This document shows positions 39,701-48,400 of a stretch of DNA of 64,000 nt, piece after piece (within the stretch, counting starts at the first letter, position 1; every line of letters starts with the position of its first letter). The stretch comes from Pelomonas sp051857475. GTDB lineage: Bacteria > Pseudomonadota > Gammaproteobacteria > Burkholderiales > Burkholderiaceae_C. The notes beneath the pieces were generated by a model, which was not told where the DNA came from, did no database searches, and worked only from the letters and a program-made list of their open reading frames with translations. Location: assembly GCF_051857475.1 (NCBI RefSeq), contig NZ_JBPZGZ010000001.1:434001-498000 (forward strand). The letters run 5' to 3'. The position numbers and the translations under genes are program-made.

Positions 39701-42149
39701 TCAGGGCGGCGAACTGGGCCGTGCCCAGGGCGTTGAGGTTGTCCGTCGCCAGGTTGGCGAGCTGGCTGTTGGTCAGGGCCTGAACCTGGCCCGAGGACAG
39801 GTTGGCGAACTGGCCGCTGCTGAGGCTGTTCAGGTCGGCCGTGCCGAGCGTGTTGATCTGGCTGGTGGTCAGCGAATTGATCTGGCTGCTGCTCAGGGCG
39901 CGCAGCTGGTCGCTGGTGAAGGCATCCAGTTGGCCGGACGACAGATTGCGCAGGGCGCCGGTCGTCAGCGACTTGATGTCAGCGGTCTCGATGGCGGCGA
40001 CCTGGGCGGTCGACAGGGTGCCGGCCTGGGTCGAGTTGATCGCGGCCACCTGGGCCGAGGTCAGGGCGGTCATGTCGCCCGCGGTCAGGCCCTTGATCTG
40101 GGCCGTACCGAGCGAAGCGATCTGGGCCGTCGTCATCGAACCGACGGTGTCGCTGGCGAGAGCGCCGATCTGGTCGGAAGACAGGCCGTTCAGAGCCGCC
40201 GTCGTGACGGCGCGCAGGTCGGCGGTTTCCAGATGGCCGAGCTGGCCGGTCGTCAGGGCGCCGAACTGGCCGGAGTTCAGGGCCGCGAACTGGGCCGTGC
40301 CCAGGGCGTTGAGGTTGTCGGTCGCCAGATTGGCGAGCTGGCTGTTGGTCAGGGCCTGGACCTGGCCCGAGGACAGGTTGGCGAACTGGCCGCTGCTCAG
40401 GCTGTTGAGGTCGGCCGTGCCCAGGGTGTTGATCTGGGCCGTGGTCAGGCTGTTGACCTGGCCGCTGGACAGGGCGCGCAGCTGGTCGCTGGTGAAGGCG
40501 TCGAGCTGGTCGGACGACAGATTGCGCAGGGCGCCGGTCGTCAACGACTTGATGTCACCGGTCTCGATGGCCGCGAGTTGCGCGGTCGACAGATTGCCGG
40601 CCTGGGTCGAGGTCAGCGAGGCGACCTGGGCCGAGGTCAGGGCGACCATGTCGCCCGTCGTCAGGCCCTTGATCTGGGTCGCGCCCAGCGACGCCACCTG
40701 GGCCGTGGTCATCGAACCGACGGCGTCGCTCGCAAGTGCACCGATCTGGTCGGAGGACAGGCCATTCAACGCCGCCGTCGTGACGGCACGCAGATCGGCA
40801 GTCTCGAGCTTGCCGAGCTGGCCGGTCGTCAGCGCGCCGAACTGGCCGGAGTTCAGGGCCGCGAACTGGGCCGTGCCCAGCGCGTTCAGGTTGTCCGTCG
40901 CCAGGTTGGCGAGCTGGGTGTTGGTCAGGGCCTGGGCCTGGGCCGTGGACAGATTGGCGAACTGGCTGCTGGTCAGGCTGTTGAGGTCGGCCGTGCCCAG
41001 GGTGTTGACCTGGGCTGTCGTCAGCGAATTGATCTGGCCGCTGGACAGCGAGCGCAGTTGGTCGCTGGTGAAGGCGTCGAGCTGGTCGGACGACAGATTG
41101 CGCAGCGCGCCAGTCGTCAGCGACTTGATGTCGCCGGTCTCGATGGCGGCGATCTGGGCCGTGGAGAGGGCGCCGGCCTGGGCCGAGTTGATCGAAGCGA
41201 TCTGGGCCGAGGTGAGGGCGACCATGTCGCCCGTCGTCAGGCCCTTGATCTGGGCCGTGCCGAGCGCGGCGATCTGGGCCGTGCCCATCGAGCCGACGGC
41301 GTCGCTGGCCAGGGCGCCGACCTGGTCGGAGGACAGGCCGTTCAGCGCCGCGGTGGTGACCGCGCGCAGGTCGGCGGTCTCCAGCTTCGCGAGCTGACCC
41401 GTGGTCAGGGCGCCGAACTGGCTGGACGACAGCACCGAGAACTGGGCCGTGCCCAGGGCGTTGAGGTTGTCGGTCGACAGATTGCCCAGCTGGGTGGCCG
41501 TCAGGGCCTGGGCCTGGGCCGTCGACAGGTTGGCGAACTGGCTGGTGGTCAGGCTGTTCAGGTCAGCCGTGCCCAGGGTGTTGACCTGGGCCGTGGTCAG
41601 CGAGTTGATCTGGCTGCTGGACAGCGAGCGCAGTTGGTCGCTGGTGAAGGCGTCCAGCTGGGTGGACGTCAGATTGCGCAGCGCGGCGGTGGTGATGGAC
41701 TTGATGTCCCCCGTCTCGATGGCCGCAACCTGGGCCGTGGACAGGTTGCCGAGCTGGTTGGACGTCAGGGCGGCGATCTGGGTGGACGTCAGCGCCACCA
41801 TGTCTGCACTGGTCAGGCCCTGGATCTGGACGGTGGACAGCGTGGCGATCTGCGCGGTGCTGAGGGCCTGGACCTGGTCGGTCTTGAGGGCCTGGATCTG
41901 GTCTGAGCTGAAGCCGACGATGGCGCTGGTGGCCAGGGCGCGCAGGTCTTCGGTCTGGAAGGCGCGGATCTGGTCGCTCTTCAGCACCGCCAGGCTGCTG
42001 GAGAGGATGACCGACGCTTGCAGTGTGGTGAGCGCAATCAGCTGGTCGCTGCTGAGAGCGGCGTAGTCCTCAGTCGTCCAGCCTCGGATCGTCGTCGTGG
42101 ACAACGACGGGATGACTGAGGGCGAAATGCCAGGGATGACGGTTGACAT
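27771..42149 (-). CDS. Giant octapeptide-repeat protein with C-terminal calcium-binding domain (4792 residues)
   Basis: One uninterrupted frame of 4792 codons. After a short N-terminus (MSTVIPGISPSVIPSLS, no Sec signal), nearly every residue to about 4545 belongs to octads of the form [ST]-[ST]-x-[QD]-hydrophobic-x-x-L, such as TSDQLRAL. Twenty-four distinct octads make a 192-residue unit, repeated about 22 times. I see no cysteine. The last 240 residues start with TPIVLDLDGHGINTL and hold three EF-hand-like loops (DRNHDGIINNGSE, DSNHDGKLD, DANHDGKTDAGE), as at the C-terminus of type I secreted RTX-like proteins, then end RRNNGGNWI. RTX nonapeptides are absent. An AGGTGA ribosome-binding site precedes the ATG by 6 bases. 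A secreted or surface protein is likely; its job is unknown. Confidence 0.9.
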   Translation of the reverse strand: MSTVIPGISPSVIPSLSTTTIRGWTTEDYAALSSDQLIALTTLQASVILSSSLAVLKSDQIRAFQTEDLRALATSAIVGFSSDQIQALKTDQVQALSTAQIATLSTVQIQGLTSADMVALTSTQIAALTSNQLGNLSTAQVAAIETGDIKSITTAALRNLTSTQLDAFTSDQLRSLSSSQINSLTTAQVNTLGTADLNSLTTSQFANLSTAQAQALTATQLGNLSTDNLNALGTAQFSVLSSSQFGALTTGQLAKLETADLRAVTTAALNGLSSDQVGALASDAVGSMGTAQIAALGTAQIKGLTTGDMVALTSAQIASINSAQAGALSTAQIAAIETGDIKSLTTGALRNLSSDQLDAFTSDQLRSLSSGQINSLTTAQVNTLGTADLNSLTSSQFANLSTAQAQALTNTQLANLATDNLNALGTAQFAALNSGQFGALTTGQLGKLETADLRAVTTAALNGLSSDQIGALASDAVGSMTTAQVASLGATQIKGLTTGDMVALTSAQVASLTSTQAGNLSTAQLAAIETGDIKSLTTGALRNLSSDQLDAFTSDQLRALSSGQVNSLTTAQINTLGTADLNSLSSGQFANLSSGQVQALTNSQLANLATDNLNALGTAQFAALNSGQFGALTTGQLGHLETADLRAVTTAALNGLSSDQIGALASDTVGSMTTAQIASLGTAQIKGLTAGDMTALTSAQVAAINSTQAGTLSTAQVAAIETADIKSLTTGALRNLSSGQLDAFTSDQLRALSSSQINSLTTSQINTLGTADLNSLSSGQFANLSSGQVQALTNSQLANLATDNLNALGTAQFAALNSGQFGALTTGQLGQLETADLRAVTTAAINGLSSDQIGALASDAVGSMTTAQVASLGSAQIKGLTTGDMVALTSAQVAAINSAQAGTLSTAQIAAIETGDIKSITTGALRNLSSDQLDAFTSDQLRALSSSQVNSLTTAQINTLGTADLNSLTSSQFANLSSGQVQALTNTQLANLATDNLNALGTAQFAALNSSQFGALTTGQLGHLETADLRAVTTTALNGLSSDQIGALASDAVGSLMTAQVAALGTAQIKGLTTGDMVALTSSQVAAINSAQAGTLSTAQIAAIETADIKSITTGALRNLSSDQLDAFTSDQLRSLSSSQINSLTTAQVNTLGTADLNSLSSGQFANLSSGQVQALTNTQLANLATDNLNALGTAQFAALNSSQFGALTTGQLGHLETADLRSVTTAALNGLNSDQIGALASDAVGSMTTAQIASLGSAQIKGLTTGDMIALTSAQVAALTSAQVGSLSTAQIAAIETADIKALSTAALRNFSTDQLDALTSDQLRALSSAQLNALSTSPQFVNLGTADLNVLTTGQIANLSTAQVQALTNTQLANLTTDNLNAMGSAQFASLSSSQFGALTTGQLGKLETADLRAVTTAALNGLNSDQVGALASDAVGSMSTAQIGSLGTAQIKGLTTGDMVALTSAQVAAINSAQAGTLSTAQIAAIETGDIKSLTTGALRNLSSDQLDAFTSDQLRSLSSSQINSLTTGQVNTLGTADLNSLTSSQFSNLSSGQVQALTNTQLANLATDNLNALGTAQFAALNSSQLGALTTGQLGHLETADLRAVTTAALNGLNSDQIGALASDAVGSMTTAQVGSLGTAQIKGLTTGDMIALTSSQVAAINSAQAGTLSTAQIAAIETGDIKSVTTGALRNLSSDQLDAFTSDQLRSLSSSQINSLTSSQVNTLGTADLNSLTTGQFANLSTGQVQALNNTQLANLASDNLNALGTAQFATLNSSQFGALTTGQLGKLETADLRAVTTAALNGLNSDQIGALASDAVGSMTTAQVAALGTAQIKGLTTGDMVALTSAQVAAITSTQAAALSTAQIAAIETADIKALSTAALRNLSTDQIDALTSDQLRALTSTQLNALTTSPQLVNLGTADLNALTTGQIANLSTGQVRALTTDQLSNLTTDNLNAMGTAQFAALGSGQFGSLTTSQLGKLETADLRAVTTAALNGLTSTQIGALASDAVGSLTTAQVASLGTDQVKGLTTGDMIALTSGQIAALNSVQAGTLSTAQIAAIETADIKSITTGALRNLSSDQLDAFTSDQLRSLSSGQINSLTTAQVNTLGTADLNSLTSSQFANLSSGQVQALTNTQLANLATDNLNALGTSQFAALNSSQFGALTTGQLGHLETADLRAVTTAALNGLNSDQIGALASDAVGSLTTSQVASLGSAQIKGLTTGDMVAMTSAQVAAINSTQAGTLSTAQIAAIETADIKSISTAALRNLSSDQLDAFTSDQLRALSSSQINSLTTAQINTLGTADLNSLTSSQFANLSSGQVQALTNTQLANLATDNLNALGTAQFAALNSSQFGALTTGQLGHLETADLRAVTTTALNGLSSDQIGSLASDAVGSMTTAQVAALGSAQIKGLTTGDMVALTSSQVAAINSTQAAALSTGQIAAIETADIKSLSTAALRNLSSDQLDAFTSDQLRSLSSSQINSLTTAQINTLGTADLNSLTSSQFSNLSSGQVQALNTAQLSNLTTDNLNALGTAQFAALNSSQFGSLTTGQLGHLETADLRAVTTTALNGLNSTQIGALASDAVGSLTTTQVASLGTDQVKGLTTGDMVALTSGQIAAINSAQAGVLSTAQIAAIETADVKAISTGALRNLSTDQLDALTSDQLRSLTSTQLNALTTSPQVTSLGTADLNVLTTGQIANLSTAQIRALTTDQLGNLSTDNLNAMGSAQFAVLSSSQFGALTTAQLSHMETADLRAVTTAALNGLSSDQIGALASDAVGSMTTAQIGSLGTAQIKGLTTGDMIALTSSQVAAINSTQAAALSTAQVAAIETADIKSIATGALRNLSSDQLDAFTSDQLRSLSSGQINSLTTAQVNTLGTADLNSLTSSQFSNLSSGQVQALNTAQLSNLTTDNLNALGTAQFAALNSSQFGSLTTGQLGKLETADLRAVTTAALNGLNSTQIGALASDAVGSLTTNQVASLGTDQVKGLTTGDMVALTSGQIAAINSNQAGVLSTAQIAAIETADVKAISTGALRNLSTDQLDALTSDQLRALSSTQLNALTTSPQVNNLSTSDLNVLTTGQIANLSTAQIRALTTDQLHGLTTDNLNAMGSAQFATLSSSQFGALTTAQLSKLETADLRAVNTAALNGLSSDQVGALASDAVGSLATAQVAALGTAQIKGLTTGDMVALTSSQVAAINSTQAAALSTAQIAAIETADIKSIATGALRNLSSDQLDAFTSDQLRSLSSGQINSLTTSQVNTLGTADLNSLTSSQFANLSTAQVQALTSTQLANLATDNLNALGTSQFATLNSGQFSGLSTAQLAKLETADLRAVTTAALSGLSSDQIGALASDAVGSMTTAQIASLSANAIKGLTTGDMVALTSGQVAALNSSQVASLSTAQIAAIETADIKALSTAALRNFSTDQLDALTSDQLRALSSAQLNALTTAPQVVNLGTADLNVLTTGQIAGLSTAQVQALTNTQLSSLTTDNLNAMGSAQFATLNSSQFGALTTNQLAKMETADLRAVTTAALNGLNSDQVGALASDAVGSMSTAQIASLGANAIKGLTTGDMVALTSAQVAAINSAQAGSLSTAQLAAIETGDIKSLTTGALRNLSSDQLDAFTSDQLRALSSGQINSLTTAQVNTLGTADLNSLSSGQFANLSTAQVQALNNTQLANLASDNLNALGSSQFAALNSSQFGALTTAQLGKLETADLRAVTTAALNGLSSDQIHALASDAVGAMTTAQIAGLGTAQIQGLTTGDMVALTSGQIAAINSTQAASLSTAQLAAIETADMKSLSTAALRNLSTDQLAALTSDQLRALSSAQLNALTTAPQVVNLSTTSLNSLTTSQVANLSTAQVQALTSTQISNLTTDSLNAMNSTQFGALQSSQFGALTTGQLSHLETADLRGVTTAALNALSSDQIGALASDAVGTLTTAQIGSLGTAQIKGLSTGDMVALTSSQVAALNSAQAGTLSTAQIAAIETADIKSLSTAALRNLSSDQLDAFTSDQLRALSSNQINGLTTSQINTLGTADLNSLTSGQFGNLSSTQVQALTNSQLANLATDNLNALGTAQFAALNSSQFGALTTAQLGKLETADLRAVSTAALNALSSDQVAALASDAVGSMTATQIGALGTTQIQGLSTGDMIALTSTQIAAINSVQADVLSTAQIAAIETADIKSLSTAALRTLSSDQLDAFTSDQLRALSSTQINNLTTDQIHTLGTADLNSLSTSQFANLSTTQAQALNTSQLSHLATDSLNALGTGQFAALNSDQIGSLTTAQVGKLETADLRAITTSALAGLDSDQFAAMSTDHIAALTTAQVFSLSTSQLDGFSAADMKAMDSAQISMLSTAHVASLSTDQIVAIDATDLAKLSTASLRAITDTQLAALTTDQLTGLGGRVNVLTTSQINHLATDDLNSFTASQFSVMNSSQVQAFSTDQMKGLETDDLRALTTANFAALSNAQIDAITTAAFATLKVTQITALTTDQAAALTTDQVHALTTDQVHGLETRDIAAMSMSQLDALTNAAVGEMNGAQLDAYFSKTPIVLDLDGHGINTLAAAQGVNFDLIGTGHTDKVGWVAGGDGLLVMDRNHDGIINNGSELFGMGTILANGKHAKDGYAAMAEQDSNHDGKLDKLDANWKELKVWVDANHDGKTDAGELKTLDEAGVASIDLNAAKGSGSDHGNLIGLVSSYTSTDGGKHEVADVWFSKDVQPQKADDGKDATLSLHDVLAAPTAPLLGAEHVDLAKAAVPHPSADSHLAAIDRKLAEEDEHRRNNGGNWI
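28500..42080 (-). repeat. 576-bp super-repeat array in the first giant gene
   Basis: The coding octads repeat with a DNA period of 576 bp (24 octads). Landmarks such as the SDAVGSM segment recur at about 29760, 30337 and 30916, giving steps of 577 and 579. I counted about 22 copies of the [IV]KGLTTGDM octad pair along the protein. Some units are 579 bp because one octad is replaced by a nonad containing a proline (for example TTSPQLVNL). Neighbouring units are near-identical at DNA level, while the units at both ends are degenerate. Confidence 0.85.
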
Positions 42150-42384
42150 GTTTTCTCACCTGTACTGATGGCCGCCATGTCTTGCGACAGGGCGGCCCTG
42201 GGCCATTGCTGACCCGCCTCCGGAACTGAAGGCGTTGTTCTGATCCGAGCCTGCGCCCGGGCGCGTCGAGCGACTCACCCGACGTGTCCGGGACACGAAA
42301 AATCCGAAATCCGGGGCCGCTCCGACCCGGCTGAGCTCGGGAAAACCCGAGTTCAATGCCGTGGCGGAGGACTCCCGTGCAGTC

Positions 42385-42411
42385 ATGCTAGGGACGAGTC
42401 CATGAACTCAA
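42385..42411 (-). promoter_or_regulatory. Candidate promoter of the first giant gene
   Basis: On the minus strand TTGAGT is followed, after 15 bases, by TAGCAT, about 236 bases before the ATG. The same layout (GTGACT, 15 bases, TAGCAT, inside an identical CTAGCATG) occurs about 243 bases before the second giant gene. The spacer is short for sigma-70, so the pair may be a promoter of another sigma factor or an activator site. The sharing is the main support. Confidence 0.4.
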
Positions 42412-42447
42412 GCGGCAAAAAGGCCGGCTTTCCCGACCCAGGGCCGA

Positions 42448-42471
42448 CCGTTCGGCGGGAGCGCCGAACGG
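42448..42471 (-). terminator. Hairpin terminator of the second giant gene
   Basis: A perfect 10-base inverted repeat, CCGTTCGGCG / CGCCGAACGG, with a GGAG loop lies 21 bases past the stop of the second giant gene. On the minus strand a run of five T follows some 27 bases later. It separates the two giant transcription units, in agreement with a second promoter just downstream. Confidence 0.7.
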
Positions 42472-42492
42472 AGTGGAACGATTTCACGAACC

Positions 42493-45400
42493 TCATAGCC
42501 AGCTGCCGCCGTTGTTGCGCCGGTGTTCGTCTTCCTCGGCCAGCTTGCGGTCGATGGCTGCGACGTGGGCGTCGGCCGACGGCTGCTGTGCGGCCGCCTT
42601 GGCCAGGTCGACATGCTCCGAGCCGAGCAGCGGGGCCGTCGGCGGTGCCAGCACGTCGTGCAGGCTGACCGTGGCGTCCTTGCCGTCGTCGGCCTTCTGC
42701 GGCTGCACGTCCTTGGCGAACCAGACGTCGGCCACCTCATGCTTGCCGCCGTCGGTCGTCGTGTAGCTGGAGACCAGGCCGATGAGGTTGCCGTTGTCGC
42801 TGCCCGAACCCTTGGTGGCGTTCAGGTCGAGCGAGGTGATGCCCAGCTCGTCCAGGGTCTTCAGCTCGCCCGCGTCGGTCTTGCCGTCGTGGTTGGCGTC
42901 GACCCAGACCTTGAGTTCCTTCCAGTTGGCGTCGTGGCTGTCCAGCTTGCCGTCGTGGTTGCTGTCCTGCTCGGCCATGGCGGCATAGCCGTCCTTGGCG
43001 TGCTTGCCATTGGCCAGGACGGTGCCCATGCCGAACAGCTCGTTGCCGTTGTTGATGACGCCGTCGTGGTTGCGATCCATGACCAGCAGGCCATCGTTGC
43101 CGGCCACCCAGCCGACCTTGTGGCTCTGGCCGGTACCCAGCAGGTCGAAGTTGACGCCCTGGGCGGCGGCCAGCGTGTTGACGCCGTGGCCGTCCAGGTC
43201 GAGCACGATGGGCGTCACGTTGAAGTAGGCGTTCATCTGCGCCGCGCTCATCTCGCTGAAGGTCGTGCCTTGCAGCGCGTCGAGCTGGGCCATGCTCATG
43301 GCGGCAATGTCGCGGGTCTCCAGGCCGCCGATCTGGTCGGTCGTCAGGCTGTGGACCTGGTCGGTCGTCAGGGCCGCCGCGTGGGCCGTGGTCAGCGCGG
43401 TGATCTGCGTCGCCTTCAGCACGCTGAACTCGTCGGTCGTCAGCGCCTGGATCTGCGCGTTGCTCATCGCCGCGATATGCGAGGTGCTGAGGGCGCGCAC
43501 ATCGTCGGTCTCCAGCGCCGCGACCTGGGCGTTGGTGAAGGACTTGACCTGGTTGGTCGTCAGGGCCGCGAACTGCGCGGTCGTGAAGGTGTTCAGGTCG
43601 TCCGTTGCCAGGTTGCTGATCTGGCTGGTCGTCAGCACCGAGACCCGCGTGCCCAGGCCGGTCAGCTGATCGGTGGTCAGCGCGCCCAGCTGGTTGTTCG
43701 TGATCGCCTGCAGCGAGGCCGAGCTCAGCTTGGCCAGGTCGTCGGAGTCGATGGCGACGATCTGGTCGGTGGACAGCGAGTTCACCTGGGCCGTCGTCAG
43801 CACCGCGACCTGGGCCGAGCTCATGGCCGTCATGTCGGCGGCATTCAGGCCGTGGATCTGGGCCGTGGACAGCGACATGATCTGGGCCGTGCTCAGGGCC
43901 GCGATGTGCTCGGTCTGGAACGAGGCCATCTGGTCGGAACTGAGGCTGGACAGGGCCACCGTCGTCACGGCGCGCAGGTCGGCCGTCTGCAGGTTGGACA
44001 GCTGGTCGGTCGTCAGCGCACCGAACTGGCTGGAACTCATGACCGCGAAGTGCTGGGTGCCGAAGGCATTCAGGTCGTCCGTCGTCATGTGCGAGACCTG
44101 GCCAGCCGTCAGCGACTGCACCTGGCCCGTCGTCATGCGGGCGAACTGGTCGGTCGTGAAGGCGTTCAGGTCGTCGCTGTTCATCGTCGACAGCTGGACC
44201 GTCGTCAGCGAATTTACCTGGGCCGTCGTCAGCGACTGCAGCTGGTCGGAGGTCAGGCCGTCGATCTGGCTGCTGGACAGGGCACGCAGGGCCGCCGTCG
44301 TCAGGAAGCGCATGTCGCCGGTCTCGATGGCGGACAGCTGGTCGGTGCTCAGCGTCTGCAGCTGGGCCGAGGTCAGCACCGCCACCTGGCCGGTGCCCAT
44401 GGCGGTCATGTCGCCAGCGGTCAGGCCCTGGACCTGGGTCGTCGTCAGCGTGGTGATCTGGGCCGTCGACATCGAGCCGACTTCATCCGAGGTCAGCGCA
44501 TGGATCTGATCGGAGCTCAGGCCGCGCAGGGCGTTGGTGGTGACGGCACGCAGGTCGGCCGTCTCCATCCTGGACAGCTGGTCGGTCGTCAGCGCGCCGA
44601 ACTGGCTGGACGAGAGTGTGGCGAACTGGGCCGAGCCCATGGCGTTCAGGCTGTCGGTGGCCAGGTTGCTCAGCTGCGTCGTCGTCAGCGCCTGCACCTG
44701 GCCCGTCGACAGGCGGGCGACCTGGTCGGTCGTCAGCACATTGAGGGCGTCGGTGTTCAGGCTGACGATCTGCGGGCTGGTGGTCAGCGCATTCAGCTGG
44801 GTGCTGGTCAGGGCGCGCAGCTGGTCGGTGGTCAGGCCGTCGATCTGGGCGCTGCTCAGGGCGCGCAGGGTCGCCGTCGTCAGCGCCTTCATGTCGGCGG
44901 CATCGATGGCCGACAGCTGGTCGGTCGACAGGTTCTGGGCCTGGGCCGAGCTCAGGGCGGCGACCTGGGCAGTGCCCAGGGCCGTCATGTCGCCGGCCGT
45001 CAGGCCCTTGACCTGGGCGGTTGTCAGCGCGGCGATCTGGCCGGTGGACAGGCTCGCCACCTCGTCGGTGGTCAGCGAGTTGATCTGGTCGGAGCTGAGG
45101 CCACGCAGGGCGTTGGTGGTGACGGCACGCAGGTCGGCCGTCTCCATCTTCGAGAGCTGGTCGGTCATCAGCGCGGCGAACTGGCTGGACGACAGCGTGG
45201 CGAACTGGGCCGAGCCCATGGCGTTCAGGCTGTCGGTCGCCAGGTTGCCGAGCTGGGTCGTCGTCAGCGCCTGGATCTGCGAGGTCGACAGGCGGGCGAT
45301 CTGGTCCGTCGTCAGGACATTCAGGTCGTCGGTGTTGAGGCTGATGACCTGCGGGTTGGTCGTCAGCGCATTCAGCTGGGCGCTGGTGAGGCCACGCAGC

Positions 45401-48400
45401 TGGTCAGACGTCAGGCCGTCGAGCTGGGTGCTGGACAGGGCGCGCAGAGCGACCGTCGTCATGGCCCGCATGTCGGAGGCGTCGATGGCCGCCAGCTGGT
45501 CGGTCGACAGGGCCTGGACCTGGGCCGAGTTCAACACTGCGACCTGCGCCGTGGACAGGGCGGTCATGTCGGCCGCCGTCAGGCCTTGGACCTGGCCAGC
45601 CGTCAGTGCGGCGATCTGGCCGGTGCTGAGGCTGGACACCTCGTCCGAGGTCAGCGAGTTGATCTGGTCGGAGGACAGGCCACGCAGGGCGGTGCTCGTC
45701 ACCGAGCGCAGGTCGGCCGTCTCCATCTTCGAGAGCTGGTCGGTCGTCAGCGCGGCGAACTGGCTGGACGACAGCGTCGCGAACTGGGCCGAGCCCATGG
45801 CGTTCAGGCTGTCGGTGCCCAGATGGCTGAGCTGGCTGGTCGTCAGCGCCTGGACCTGAACCGTCGACAGCTTGTTGAACTGGTCGGTCGTCAGGACGTT
45901 GAGGTCGTCGGTGTTCAGCGTGCGGATCTGGTCCGTCGTCAGCGAGTTGATCTGGCCGGAGCTCAGGGCGCGCAGCTGGTCGCTGGTCAGGCCGTCGAGC
46001 TGGGTGCTGGACAGTGCGCGCAGGGCGGCTGTCGTCAGCGAGCGCATGTCGCCGGCATCGATGGCGGACAGCTGGTCGGTGCTCAGCGACTGGGCCTGGG
46101 TCGAGCTCAGCACGGCGACCTGGGCTGTGCTCAGGGCCGTCATGTCGGCGGCCGTTAGGCCTTGCACCTGGCTGGTGGTCAGCGAGCCGATCTGGCCGGT
46201 GCTGAGGCTGGACACCTCATCGGACGTCAACGAGTTGACCTGGTCGGACGACAGGCCACGCAGGGCGGAGGTCGTGACGGCGCGCAGGTCGCCCGTCTCC
46301 ATCTTGGACAGCTGGTCGGTCGTCAGCGCGCCGAACTGGCTGGACGACAGCGTGGCGAACTGGGCCGTGCCCAGGGCGTTCAGGCTGTCGGTGGTCAGGT
46401 GGCTGAGCTGGCTGGTGGTCAGTGACTGGACCTGGGCCGTTGTCAGCTTGTTGAACTGGTCGGAGGCCAGGCTGTTCAGGTCGTCGGTGTTCAGCGTGCT
46501 GACCTGGGCCGTCGTCAGCGACGCGATCTGGCCGGAGGACAGGCCGCGCAGCTGGTCGGAGGTCAGGCCGTCCAACTGGGTGCTGGACAGGGCGCGCAGG
46601 GCGGCCGTCGTCAGCGAGCGCATGTCGGAGGCGTCGATGGCCGACAGCTGGTCGGTGCTCAGCGACTGGGCCTGGGCCGAGGTCAGGGCGGCGACCTGGG
46701 CGGTGCCCAGGGCCGTCATGTCGCCGGCGGTGAGGCCCTGGACCTGGGTCGTCGTCAGCGTCGTGATCTGGGCCGTCGACATCGAGCCGACTTCATCCGA
46801 GGTCAGCGAGTTGATCTGGTCGGAGCTCAGGCCGCGCAGGGCATTGGTCGTGACGGCACGCAGGTCGGCCGTTTCCATCTTCGAGAGCTGGTCGGTCGTC
46901 AGGGCGCCGAACTGGCCGGACGACAGCGTGGCGAACTGCGCCGAGCCCATGGCGTTCAGGCTGTCGGTGGCCAGGTTGCTCAGCTGGGTCGTCGTCAGGG
47001 CTTGGATCTGGCCGGTGGACAGGCGGGCGACCTGGTCGGTCGTCAGCACATTCAGGTCGTCGGTGTTGAGGCCGATGACCTGCGGGTTGGTCGTCAGCGC
47101 ATTCAGCTGGGTGCTGGTCAGGGCGCGCAGCTGGTCGCTGGTGAGGCCGTCGATCTGGGTGCTGGACAGGGCGCGCAGGGCGGCCGTCGTCAGTGCCTTC
47201 ATGTCGGAGGCATCGATGGCCGACAGCTGGTCGGTCGACAGGTTCTGGGCCTGGGCCGAGCTCAGGGCGGCGACCTGGGCCGTGCCCAGGGCCGTCATGT
47301 CGCCAGCCGTCAGGCCCTTGACCTGGGCCGTCGTCAGCGCGGCGATCTGGCCAGTCGACAGGCTCGCCACTTCATCGGTGGTCAGCGAGTTGATCTGGTC
47401 GGAGCTGAGGCCGCGCAGCGCATTGGTGGTGACCGAGCGCAGGTCGGCCGTTTCCATCTTGGACAGCTGATCCGTCGTCAGCGAGCCGAACTGGCTGGAG
47501 TTCAGCGTGGCGAACTGGGCCGAGCCCATGGCATTCAGGCTATCGGTGGCCAGGTTGCTGAGCTGCGTCGTCGTCAGCGCCTGGACCTGCGAGGTCGACA
47601 GGCGGGCGATCTGGTCCGTCGTCAGGACATTCAGGTCGTCGGTGTTCAGCGTGATGACCTGAGGATTGGTCGTCAGCGCATTCAGCTGGGTGCTGGTGAG
47701 GGCGCGCAGCTGATCTGAGGTCAAGCCGTCCAGCTGGGTGCTGGACAGGGCGCGCAGGGCGGCCGTGGTCAGCGCCTTCATGTCGGCGGCGTCGATGGCC
47801 GACAGCTGGTCGGTGCTCAGCGCCTGGGCCTGGGCCGAGTTCAGCACGCCGACCTGGGCGCTCGACAGGGCCGTCATGTCACCGGCCGTCAGGCCCTTGA
47901 CCTGGGTGGCCGACAGGGCGGCGATCTGGCCGGTGGACAGGCCGGCCACCTCGTCGGTGGTCAGCGTCAGGATCTGGTCGGAGGACAGGCCGGCCAGGGC
48001 CGTCGTCGTGACGGCGCGCAGGTCGGCCGTCTCCATCTTGGGCAGTTGGTCGGAGGTCAGCGAGCCGATCTGGCTGGACGACAGCGTGGCGAACTGGGCC
48101 GAGCCCAGAGCGTTGAGGCTGTCGGTGCCCAGATGGCTGAGCTGGTTGGTCGTCAGCGACTGGATCTGGCCGGTCGTCAGCTTGTTGAACTGGTCGGAGG
48201 CCAGCGTGTTCAGGTCATCCGTGTTCAGCGTGCTGACCTGGGCCGTGGTCAGGGACACGATCTGGCTGGACGACAGGGCGCGCAGCTGGTCGGAGGTCAG
48301 GCTGTCCAGCTGGGTGCTGGACAAGGCGCGCAGGGCGGCCGTCGTCAGGAAGCGGACGTCGGCGGCTTCGATGGCGGACAGCTGGTCGGTGGACAAGGCC

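Larger units (their letters stand above)
42150..42492. other. 343-base spacer between the two giant genes
   Basis: It holds, right to left, the terminator hairpin of the second giant gene (42448-42471), the candidate promoter of the first giant gene (42385-42411) and a leader of about 230 bases. The leader ends in the AGGTGA ribosome-binding site (42156-42161 on the plus strand as TCACCT). No credible gene is present. The last 60-70 bases of the leader resemble those before the second giant gene. Confidence 0.6.

Noticed and set aside
35508..41906. A 2132-codon open frame on the plus strand, opposite the first giant gene
   Set aside because: It arises because the repeated octad codons contain no reverse-complement stop in that frame. 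The translation is a low-complexity Gly/Arg/Gln/Val repeat with no N- or C-terminal domain, whereas the minus strand gives a coherent protein with a calcium domain. The same applies to the plus-strand frames at 27630-31206, 31222-35511, 42523-46158 and 48046-52857.
28500..42080. Tandem repeat as a CRISPR or other non-coding array
   Set aside because: The period is an exact multiple of three, substitutions preserve the octad pattern, and there are no unique spacers. It is coding.
28500..42080. Octads as RTX nonapeptide or pentapeptide repeats
   Set aside because: The unit is eight residues, has no GGxGxD motif and lacks the A(D/N)LxX pentapeptide spacing.
42156..42386. A 76-codon minus-strand frame in the leader of the first giant gene
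   Set aside because: It has no ribosome-binding site and biased composition, and it lies within the conserved leader.
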